Of a DNA stretch of 12,968 nt, positions 6,971 through 12,968 are shown one piece after another. Numbering within the stretch: the stretch's first letter is position 1; each line of letters begins with the position of its first letter. The position numbers were made by a program, and so were the translations under genes. This DNA comes from JBARRO01 sp049644265 (GTDB lineage: Bacteria; Bacteroidota; Ignavibacteria; UBA10030), in NCBI GenBank assembly GCA_049644265.1, contig JBARRO010000188.1, positions 1-12,968 of the forward strand. The letters run 5' to 3'. A model generated the notes under the pieces. That model searched no databases. It saw only the letters and a program-made list of their open reading frames with translations, and was not told the origin of the DNA.

Positions 6971-9520
6971 ATGGATTCACGACAATTCAAATTCGTTACC
7001 TTGCTCGTGTGCCTCCTTGCGGGTTGGGTCGGAATTGCGTTCTCCTCCATGAGGGGAACAACGGGAATTCTGGAGGGAAGAGTCCGCGACAAGAACACTC
7101 ATGAACCCCTCATTGCAGTCAATGTCCAAATCGTGGGTACCGGCTTCGGCGCTGTTTCGGATGTCGAAGGCAGGTATCAGATCAGCAATATCCGGGCGGG
7201 GATTTATGACGTGCGCCTTTCAATCATAGGGTACACACCTGTTGTCGTCAAGGAAATCACCGTCCTTCCCGACCTTCGAACAAAACTCGATGTGGAGATG
7301 ACACAGAGTTCCGTCGAAATGGCGGAGGTTGAAATCATTGCAGAGAAACCCCTGATCCAAAAAGATCAGGCGGCTACCGCGTACTCCTTTAGCGGACTCA
7401 TTATTGAGAAGCTGCCGGTTTCATCGTTTCAGGATGTCCTGACGCTTCAACCTGGTGTAACCATGGAGGGAAATGTTCGAGGTGGACGCGTTGGCGAAGT
7501 TGTGTATATGGTTGACGGCATACCGGTGCAGGATGTCATCAGCGGTGGCTTGGGTGCGAATCTTCCAAAGAGCGCCATCGCAGGGCTTACCGTGCACACC
7601 GGTGGGTTTGAAGCTGAATACGGCAATGCCATGTCGGGCGTGGTGAACGTGATCACGAAAACCGGTTCCGACCGACATGATCTGAACGTGCGTTTTGAGA
7701 AAGACAACTGGGTGGAGTCGAACAAACAGACCGACCATCTGTCAGAATTGGAGGTGACTGCAAAAGGGCCGATCTCCCCGGGAGAGCTCTATTATTTCAC
7801 AGCAAACACGGTGACCCTGAGTGATACACGCTGGTGGCAGGATTTTCAGAACTTCTTTTCATCTCCCGTCCTTCAGGATTACTCCGGAATTGCAAAGGTC
7901 GAACTGGCGACGGCATCCACATTCCGTTTGAGTCTCCAGGGTATCTATTCTATCCGACGATGGAGGGACTACGAGTTCAGTTGGCGCTACGATCTGCCTG
8001 GTTTGCCGCCACGTCTCCGCGATTCCTATCGCATAACAATGAACGCCTCGGATGCTCCATCAGAGAACTCTTTTTATTCGCTATCCCTCAGTCGTTACTA
8101 CCAGAGAAATCGAATTGGAGATCTTCCGAAAGACGTGTATCAGTTCCAGGCTCCGTATCAATACGATTTCTACCTGCAATATATCGTAGAAGGCTCAAGA
8201 AACTGGTGGTCGGATGCCCGGCAGCTGATCTATACGTTGAAGGGGGACTATACCATGGAGATTGAACATTCCCACCTTGTCAAGATGGGTGTTGAATTCA
8301 ACCAGTATGACATTCACTCGGACCTGGTGAAACTCGAGCCCCAGACAACATACTTTGGCAAGCCTCGTCTGGACGTTCCGATGCTCAACTACAGCAACGA
8401 GTATCAATACTATCCACGCAGCGGAAGCGTGTTCATTCAGGACAAGATTCAGATCGAACGGGACGGCTCGATTCTCACGGCCGGACTTCGCTGGGATTTC
8501 CTCGACCCCACTTCCGAACGGCCGATGGTCGAGTACATTCCGACGCAGCAGAACGAGTATCGTCAGGTCGTCACGGGGACGACGAAGGCGTCGTTCAAGC
8601 ACCAATTCAGTCCACGTATTTCCTTTGCCGCCCCGGTCGGCGTTTCGAGTTTCTACTACCTGAATGTCGGCTACTATTTTCAGTTTCCACTGTTCGACTA
8701 CCTGTATTCGGGAACGTCGCCCGTTCAGATCAAGCAGGGAGTCAAGAACGTTCAGGCTGGGAATCCCGACCTTCAGCCGGAACGGACCATTGCCTGGGAA
8801 ACAGGGCTAAAGCAGGGATTGGACCGGAACCATGTTGTCTCGTTCACCTATTTTGTAAAGAAGACAACGAATCAAATCGACACGAAAACGCTCATCGCGT
8901 TCGACAGCAAGTATGCAGGCGACTACGGGTTTGCCTCATATATCAACAATGCGGAAGCGTCAGCAAAAGGAGTGGAAATTGTTCTCTCACGGGAATCGGG
9001 TGAATTCGTCACGGGAAGCCTCTCGTATACCTACATGCGGGCAGAAGGGGTCAGCGAGGTGGCCGATCAGTCCCTGAACTATGCACAATGGGGATTTCCA
9101 GTTGTCGCAGAGCCCTATCCGTTGAGTTGGGACCAGCGCCACTCTGTGAAACTGGATGTCGACGCAAAGCTGTTGTGGGATATGCGGCTCAACACCATTT
9201 TCTTGTACAACTCGGCAAAGCCGTACACGTATTTCCCAACGCGCGACGGGTTCACGGCCTCGGATCCAAACATGGTGTTTCAACCAAACAACGCGCGCAT
9301 GCAGGATGTCCTGTTCGTGAATCTCAAATTTTCAGCAGACTTCCGTCCGTTTAAATGGCAGGAGATTCTTGTGACACTGTACGCGGACGTTCGGAATGTC
9401 TTTAACAAGCGCAACGTTCGTTGGATGGACTCCAGCGGTCGCATTGGTGGCGAGCTCAGCGATCCCAGTGCGTACTACGACCCCCGCCGTGCGCGAATTG
9501 GGCTGAAATTGCAGTTCTAA
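6971..9520 (+). CDS. TonB-dependent outer-membrane receptor with carboxypeptidase-regulatory-like N-terminal domain
   Basis: The 849-aa protein is a TonB-energised outer-membrane transporter of unknown substrate. From ATG 6971 it has a signal peptide (KFVTLLVCLLAGWVGIAFS, residues 7-25), a CarboxypepD_reg-like domain (about 33-110: GILEGRVRDKNTHEPLIAVNV, AVSDVEGRYQISNIRAGIYDVRLSIIGY), a plug domain (about 130-240: FQDVLTLQPGV, VVYMVDGIPVQD, GGFEAEYGNAMSGVVNVITKTGS), and a beta-barrel rich in aromatic residues ending in IGLKLQF, with the terminal Phe used for BAM recognition. The QAGNPDLQPERTIAWETGLKQ segment is typical of these barrels. I see no obvious TonB box. It is not a SusC/RagA protein by length or neighbours, as no SusD follows. 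The frame is open upstream to 6869, but the signal peptide places the start at 6971, 11 nt after the broken lipoprotein gene; GTG 6947 is a possible alternative. Barrel sequence alone gives no ligand. Confidence 0.92.
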   Translation: MDSRQFKFVTLLVCLLAGWVGIAFSSMRGTTGILEGRVRDKNTHEPLIAVNVQIVGTGFGAVSDVEGRYQISNIRAGIYDVRLSIIGYTPVVVKEITVLPDLRTKLDVEMTQSSVEMAEVEIIAEKPLIQKDQAATAYSFSGLIIEKLPVSSFQDVLTLQPGVTMEGNVRGGRVGEVVYMVDGIPVQDVISGGLGANLPKSAIAGLTVHTGGFEAEYGNAMSGVVNVITKTGSDRHDLNVRFEKDNWVESNKQTDHLSELEVTAKGPISPGELYYFTANTVTLSDTRWWQDFQNFFSSPVLQDYSGIAKVELATASTFRLSLQGIYSIRRWRDYEFSWRYDLPGLPPRLRDSYRITMNASDAPSENSFYSLSLSRYYQRNRIGDLPKDVYQFQAPYQYDFYLQYIVEGSRNWWSDARQLIYTLKGDYTMEIEHSHLVKMGVEFNQYDIHSDLVKLEPQTTYFGKPRLDVPMLNYSNEYQYYPRSGSVFIQDKIQIERDGSILTAGLRWDFLDPTSERPMVEYIPTQQNEYRQVVTGTTKASFKHQFSPRISFAAPVGVSSFYYLNVGYYFQFPLFDYLYSGTSPVQIKQGVKNVQAGNPDLQPERTIAWETGLKQGLDRNHVVSFTYFVKKTTNQIDTKTLIAFDSKYAGDYGFASYINNAEASAKGVEIVLSRESGEFVTGSLSYTYMRAEGVSEVADQSLNYAQWGFPVVAEPYPLSWDQRHSVKLDVDAKLLWDMRLNTIFLYNSAKPYTYFPTRDGFTASDPNMVFQPNNARMQDVLFVNLKFSADFRPFKWQEILVTLYADVRNVFNKRNVRWMDSSGRIGGELSDPSAYYDPRRARIGLKLQF

Positions 9521-9621
9521 CTTGCCGGATGCTGTGATGCGGAAGCCTGGCTTTTCATCCTCTTTTCCATCCTTTGCAGCCCGAACGTGAGCAAACGTAC
9601 AAAGTTTTCGTATTTTCTTCG

Positions 9622-9629
9622 TACCTTTG
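9622..9629 (+). promoter_or_regulatory. Candidate Bacteroidetes-type -7 promoter element (TACCTTTG)
   Basis: TACCTTTG matches the TAnnTTTG -7 consensus known for the primary sigma factor of Bacteroidetes. It lies 66 nt before the preferred protease start, in the only real gap of the window. No clear TTTG -33 element is seen about 19-20 nt upstream, so the match is half a promoter. If real, transcription would start near 9635 and the protease would have a leader of about 60 nt. Confidence 0.35.
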
Positions 9630-9679
9630 AACACCAAAGATAAATTCCCTGATGGTATGCCTCCATTCAACGTGCTGCT

Positions 9680-9686
9680 AGGAAGG
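9680..9686 (+). promoter_or_regulatory. Ribosome-binding site of the S41 protease gene (AGGAAGG)
   Basis: AGGAAGG sits 9 nt before ATG 9696 and supports that start over the in-frame TTG 9627 and ATG 9657, which lack such a site. Confidence 0.6.
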
Positions 9687-9695
9687 ATTGGGCTC

Positions 9696-11324
9696 ATGAA
9701 GAAAAGATTCTCGGTTTTGACTGTCGCCGCAGTGGTGATGGTCAGCATGTTTGCCGGCATGGAAATCAACAAGCTCGTTTCGGCCGACAATATCTACGAC
9801 CAGGTGCGCAAGTTCAGCGACGTTCTCAGTTTCACCGAGAAGAATTACGTCGATGAGGTTGATGCCCAAAAACTGACGGAAGCCGCCATTGTGGGAATGT
9901 TGAATACGCTGGATCCTCATTCAGTCTACATCCCTCCAAAACAGTTTGAGAAGGTCGCCGAGGATTTCAGGGGAAAATTTGAAGGAATCGGAATTTCGTT
10001 CCGTGTCATCAACGACACGATTACGGTCATGGAGCCGGTCGGCGGTGGTCCCTCGGCGCGCCTGGGAATCATCTCGAACGACCGCATTGTCAAGATCAAC
10101 GACAGTACATCGGTCGGCTTCAAGGATGAGGATGTCGTCAAGAAACTTCGTGGCCCCAAAGGCACGAAGGTGCGGGTCGCGATCGTCCGGCCGGGTTTGA
10201 AAGACCAGCTGGTGTATGAGATCATCCGCGACGAAATACCGCTCAACAGCGTTGATGCAACGCTGATGGTCAACGATCAAACCGGCTACATCCGCGTAAA
10301 CCAGTTCAAGGAGACCACGCACGAGGAAATGGGACGTGCTCTGACGAAGCTGCGCGCAGAAGGAATGAAGCGGTTGATTCTTGACCTCAGGAATAACGGG
10401 GGAGGGTATCTCGAAGAGGCGTTCCGTATGAGCGACCTGTTCCTCGATGGAGGTGCCAGGGAACAGCCGCGGAAAATCGTCTACACGAAAGCCCGGAGGC
10501 CGGAGTTCGACGAAGCATATTTCGCAAAATCGGGCGACCCGTATGAGAAGCTGCCACTGATCATCCTTGTCGACAATGGCTCGGCGAGTGCGAGCGAGAT
10601 CGTGGCCGGCTCAATTCAGGATTGGGATCGGGGATTGATTGTGGGAGAGACAACATTCGGCAAAGGACTTGTTCAGCGCCAGTGGAAGCTTGCGGATGGT
10701 TCGGCGTTCCGTCTGACGATTGCAAAGTATTATACACCCAGCGGTCGTCTGATCCAACGTCCCTACGAAGGTAAGGAGAAGGCTCAATACCAGCGGGAAG
10801 CGTTCGAACGGGATGAGCAGGAAGGGGACAATCTCGAGCATCAACGCGATGCCAAGAACGACTCGACAGGAACCATGTACAAGACCAACAGCGGCCGTCC
10901 TGTTCTGGGTGGCGGCGGAATAACTCCGGACTATGTCGTGAAATCTGCGAACATCACGGGCCTCATGCAGAACCTCCTTCGGCGAAACTTGTTCTTTGAC
11001 TACACCAAGACATATATCGAAGGACCGGGACTCGACCTTCGGACGAAATTTGGAAAAGACATGACGTCGTTTGACAAATCCTTCAATATTTCCAACGACA
11101 TGATCGAGGACTTCCGGAAGTTCGTCGAAGGAAAAGGGGTGACAGTGGAGTCGAAAGAGTTCAACAAGGACATGGACCTTGTCAAGACAGGTCTCAAGGC
11201 GTTCATTGCTGAGCGCCTGTTCGGATTTGAAGGCCGCATCGCCGTGATGCTGGATATTGATCCGCAGTTCCAGAAAGCGTTGACACTCTTTCCGGAGGCT
11301 GAGAAAATTGCTAAGTTGAACTAG
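9696..11324 (+). CDS. C-terminal processing protease, S41 family (CtpA/Prc-like)
   Basis: This is a serine protease with a Ser-Lys dyad that trims or degrades envelope proteins from their C-termini. From ATG 9696 it is 542 aa. It has a basic leader and hydrophobic signal/anchor (MKKRFSVLTVAAVVMVSMFAG), a conserved cap helix with LDPHSVYIPPKQFEK, a PDZ domain (about 92-177: GKFEGIGISFRV, PSARLGIISNDRIVKIND, LRGPKGTKVRVAIVR), and the S41 core. The core contains LDLRNNGGGYLEEA, the catalytic S298 in VDNGSASASEI, and K323 with Q327 in FGKGLVQ; the Ser-to-Lys spacing of 25 matches known family members. A charged insert follows (KEKAQYQREAFERDEQEGDN) and then a C-terminal region as in the Bacteroidota homologues. 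The frame extends upstream to TTG 9627, but the start is set by the signal sequence and AGGAAGG. It is followed after 6 nt by the DUF3108 gene, so these probably share a transcript. The substrate is unknown. Confidence 0.93.
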   Translation: MKKRFSVLTVAAVVMVSMFAGMEINKLVSADNIYDQVRKFSDVLSFTEKNYVDEVDAQKLTEAAIVGMLNTLDPHSVYIPPKQFEKVAEDFRGKFEGIGISFRVINDTITVMEPVGGGPSARLGIISNDRIVKINDSTSVGFKDEDVVKKLRGPKGTKVRVAIVRPGLKDQLVYEIIRDEIPLNSVDATLMVNDQTGYIRVNQFKETTHEEMGRALTKLRAEGMKRLILDLRNNGGGYLEEAFRMSDLFLDGGAREQPRKIVYTKARRPEFDEAYFAKSGDPYEKLPLIILVDNGSASASEIVAGSIQDWDRGLIVGETTFGKGLVQRQWKLADGSAFRLTIAKYYTPSGRLIQRPYEGKEKAQYQREAFERDEQEGDNLEHQRDAKNDSTGTMYKTNSGRPVLGGGGITPDYVVKSANITGLMQNLLRRNLFFDYTKTYIEGPGLDLRTKFGKDMTSFDKSFNISNDMIEDFRKFVEGKGVTVESKEFNKDMDLVKTGLKAFIAERLFGFEGRIAVMLDIDPQFQKALTLFPEAEKIAKLN

Positions 11325-11330
11325 GAGCCC

Positions 11331-12212
11331 ATGGCCAAGCATCCCGCTTTGAGTTCCGTCGTCTATGGATTACTCCTCATGGGAGGGGTCTTGATGTTCC
11401 CGGGAATGGGCCCGTCTGTCGGATTGACGGAGACACTCGACGGGGGGCGGTCGTTGTTCGCTGCGGACTCCATGCCGCCCGCCCTCCAGGTTGGAGAAGA
11501 GCTCGAATACCATGTCAGCTACTCGTTTTTTAGTATCGGAACCATTACGTTCAAGATTCTGGATAAGGAACAGCGAGACGGCAGAACGGTCTACCGCGCA
11601 CAGACCATTATCGAGTCGAATCCATCCCTCAGCTGGTTGACAGAGGTCCACATACGATTCTATGGGGAAATGGACGAGGATGTGTTCTCTTATCGGTGGG
11701 TGGGGGAAGACAGTCTGAAAGAGGCGGTCAATTTTCGGCAGATGGATTTCAAGTACGACCAGCAAAAGATGTATTTCACCCGGGGAAAGCGATTCCTCTC
11801 AGGCGAAACGAAGCTGGAACCAACGGATACCATCCCTATCACGTCCCGCTGCCAGGACGGACTTTCGCTCTTCTTCTACGCACGCGAGCACGTCCTCCAG
11901 AAGAAACAGGAAGTCGTCCCTACGTTTATTGAGAACACCGAACAAAAGACGGTCATCAATTTTCTCAATGAACGCACGGATGCGGATTGTGATGCGGTGG
12001 ACTACCCCGTCGACGTTGTGCATTTCGACGGGCGGGCTGATTTCGTCGGCGTGTTCGGACTGACCGGGGGGTTTGAGGGGTGGTTCAGCAATGACGCCGC
12101 AAGGGTTCCGATCCTTGCGAGAATGAAAGTAATTCTTGGAAGTGTGAAGGTGCAGTTGAAAAGCTGGAAGCGGCCGGGATGGCAACCTCCCAAATACGTG
12201 GAAGCGGAGTGA
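11331..12212 (+). CDS. DUF3108-family envelope protein
   Basis: The 293-aa protein matches the DUF3108 pattern, a family of exported beta-rich proteins with no settled function. The N-terminus is hydrophobic (SVVYGLLLMGGVLMFPGMG, about 9-27) and acts as signal peptide or anchor; a cleavage site near residue 45 (LFAA|DS) is possible but long. The family region starts at LQVGEELEYHVSYSFFSIGTITFKI (52-76) and runs to about residue 280, with the family-type segments SRCQDGLSLFFYAREH and FGLTGGFEGWFSNDAARVPILARMKVILGSVKVQLKSW. Start ATG 11331 follows the protease stop by 6 nt, with AGGAG (11323-11327) overlapping that stop and only 3 nt from the ATG. The gene overlaps the next by 34 nt. In related genomes DUF3108 proteins are linked to the envelope, so a role beside the protease in envelope upkeep is an inference only. 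Confidence 0.85.
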   Translation: MAKHPALSSVVYGLLLMGGVLMFPGMGPSVGLTETLDGGRSLFAADSMPPALQVGEELEYHVSYSFFSIGTITFKILDKEQRDGRTVYRAQTIIESNPSLSWLTEVHIRFYGEMDEDVFSYRWVGEDSLKEAVNFRQMDFKYDQQKMYFTRGKRFLSGETKLEPTDTIPITSRCQDGLSLFFYAREHVLQKKQEVVPTFIENTEQKTVINFLNERTDADCDAVDYPVDVVHFDGRADFVGVFGLTGGFEGWFSNDAARVPILARMKVILGSVKVQLKSWKRPGWQPPKYVEAE

Positions 12213-12742
12213 ACGGACTGATTCCCTACGGTGGATGGGTTCCCTCCGTTCATCCGACGGTCTTTGTCGCCCACGGGGCCTGGATCATCGGAAACGTTGA
12301 AATCGGGGAGCAGAGCAGCGTATGGTTCAATACAGTGATTCGGGGAGATGTGCATTCCATCCGGATCGGTGCGCGGACGAATATCCAGGACAATTCGACA
12401 CTCCATGTCACCAGCGGACAATACGCACTCTCCGTGGGGGCCGGCGTGACGGTGGGTCACAGGGCGGTTCTGCACGGATGTGTCATCGAGGATGACTGTC
12501 TGATCGGCATGGGAGCCATAGTGTTGGATGGCGCTGTTGTGCGACGTGGCTCGCTTGTTGCTGCGGGGTCGGTTGTGCCGGAAGGTTATGAAGTACCCGA
12601 AGGAATGCTGGTTGCCGGCGTTCCTTCGAAAGTCAAACGGGCGTTGACAGAGGGCGAACGGAAGGCAATCAATGAAACGGCATTCCATTATGTTGATTAC
12701 GGAAAAACCTACCTATCGAAACAGGGGGAGGGTATAACATGA
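12179..12742 (+). CDS. Gamma-class carbonic anhydrase-like hexapeptide-repeat protein
   Basis: This is a left-handed beta-helix protein that forms trimers with metal sites between subunits; gamma-class carbonic anhydrases hydrate CO2 to bicarbonate. The 187 aa contain successive hexapeptide repeats from about residue 25 to 150 (VHPTVFVAHGAWIIGNVEIGEQSSVWFNTVIRGDV onward). Metal ligands H76, H94 and H99 (TLHVT, VGHRAVLHGC) are present, as are the R55/D57 pair and N68/Q70 seen in active enzymes. The acidic loop of the Methanosarcina Cam enzyme is absent, making it a CamH/YrdA-like form, for which activity is not always shown. ATG 12179 overlaps DUF3108 by 34 nt and has GGAAG 8 nt upstream. GTG 12209 (GTGA overlap, 177 aa) is a real alternative and would better match the family N-terminus. 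It overlaps the next gene by 4 nt (ATGA), so the two are coupled. Confidence 0.9.
   Translation: MATSQIRGSGVNGLIPYGGWVPSVHPTVFVAHGAWIIGNVEIGEQSSVWFNTVIRGDVHSIRIGARTNIQDNSTLHVTSGQYALSVGAGVTVGHRAVLHGCVIEDDCLIGMGAIVLDGAVVRRGSLVAAGSVVPEGYEVPEGMLVAGVPSKVKRALTEGERKAINETAFHYVDYGKTYLSKQGEGIT
12727..12731 (+). promoter_or_regulatory. Strong Shine-Dalgarno site (GGAGG) of the MBL-fold gene
   Basis: GGAGG lies 7 nt before ATG 12739 within a longer AGGGGGAGGG run (12723-12732). It is the strongest ribosome-binding site in the window and fixes the start of the last gene despite its overlap with the previous stop. Confidence 0.7.
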
Positions 12743-12968
12743 AGCTCACTTTTTGGGGCGTTCGTGGCTCTATTCCTACTCCCGGGAAGCATACCGTCCG
12801 GTACGGCGGAAATACTCCGTCGCTTGAGCTCCGGTTGGACGACGACCGGTTGATCATCTTTGACGCCGGGACTGGGATCCGTAATCTCGGTGATTCACTC
12901 ATCAACAGCGGGGAGTCGGTCAAGGGTTATCTGATGATTACGCATCCCCACTGGGACCATATCCAGGG
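12739..12968 (+). CDS. Metallo-beta-lactamase-fold hydrolase, 3' end missing
   Basis: Only the first 76 residues are in the window. They begin MKLTFWGVRGSIPTPGKHTVRYGGNT, the start of a group of MBL-fold proteins often annotated as cyclic-nucleotide phosphodiesterase, RNase Z-like or PhnP-like hydrolases. The first metal motif is seen at the very end: THPHWDH, giving H69, H71, D73 and H74 of HxHxDH, so the metal site is intact so far. FDAGTGIRNLG (41-51) is the usual strand and turn before it. The start ATG 12739 overlaps the carbonic anhydrase stop by 4 nt, and has the GGAGG site. The substrate cannot be assigned from this fragment; it is likely soluble and cytoplasmic, with no signal peptide. 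Confidence 0.88.
   Translation, partial: MKLTFWGVRGSIPTPGKHTVRYGGNTPSLELRLDDDRLIIFDAGTGIRNLGDSLINSGESVKGYLMITHPHWDHIQ

Larger units (their letters stand above)
9521..9695 (+). other. Intergenic leader between the receptor and protease genes
   Basis: This 175-nt gap is the only sizeable non-coding stretch. It starts with a weak inverted repeat AAGCC/GGCTT (9543-9553) whose loop is too small for a convincing terminator, followed by T/C-rich sequence. It then contains a candidate -7 element and the ribosome-binding site of the protease. It probably separates two transcription units. Confidence 0.5.

Noticed and set aside
6971..9520. SusC/SusD-type glycan uptake locus
   Set aside because: No SusD-like gene is present; the adjacent lipoproteins are short and beta-rich, and the receptor is shorter than typical SusC.
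9543..9553. Inverted repeat AAGCC-T-GGCTT after the receptor gene as a terminator
   Set aside because: A one-base loop leaves too short a stem, and the following T run is broken by C and A.
9627..9695. TTG start for the protease
   Set aside because: It would put 23 extra residues before a normal signal sequence and overlaps the candidate -7 element; ATG 9696 has a ribosome-binding site.
10611..11342. Antisense open frame (243 codons) opposite the S41 protease
   Set aside because: Shadow of the protease coding sequence; no domain recognised.

Overview
The window is a gene-dense bacterial segment in which all eleven genes, including one broken gene and two cut by the window edges, lie on the + strand. 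The base composition looks moderately GC-rich by eye. The outer-membrane receptor with a carboxypeptidase-regulatory-like N-terminal domain and a terminal Phe, the general lack of strong Shine-Dalgarno sites, a TAnnTTTG-type -7 element and the flavour of the ScpA, CtpA and DUF3108 proteins suggest a Bacteroidota / Ignavibacteriota / Chlorobiota (FCB group) organism. This assignment is an inference from protein style; no rRNA or marker tree is available here.

Region 1 (1-5654) is a tightly packed housekeeping cluster: scpA (5' end missing), scpB, an RluB/RsuA-type rRNA pseudouridine synthase, malQ (4-alpha-glucanotransferase) and lysS (lysyl-tRNA synthetase). Junctions are overlaps of 1 and 55 nt or gaps of 3-4 nt, so this is very probably one transcript linking chromosome condensation, ribosome maturation, glycogen/maltodextrin metabolism and tRNA charging. 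ScpB carries an unusual ~200-residue acidic tail ending in an amphipathic helix whose codons overlap the start of the next gene.

Region 2 (5673-9520) is an envelope cassette: two tandem, related lipoprotein genes of no family I recognise, followed by a large TonB-dependent outer-membrane receptor. The second lipoprotein gene is split by a +1 frameshift that alignment to its intact sister places at about base 6410. The two lipoproteins share four cysteines after the lipobox and are the least explained genes in the window. They and the receptor could form a receptor/surface-lipoprotein unit, but nothing in the sequence names a ligand.

Region 3 (9521-12968) begins with the only sizeable gap (175 nt to the preferred start), which has a candidate Bacteroidetes-type -7 element. 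It is followed by an S41 C-terminal processing protease, a DUF3108 envelope protein, a gamma-class carbonic anhydrase-like hexapeptide-repeat protein and the start of a metallo-beta-lactamase-fold hydrolase. Short spacings and overlaps suggest a second operon.

No RNA genes, CRISPR arrays, insertion sequences, attachment sites or origins were seen. Most of the window is ordinary. The broken paralogue, the lipoprotein-receptor cassette and the ScpB tail deserve follow-up.
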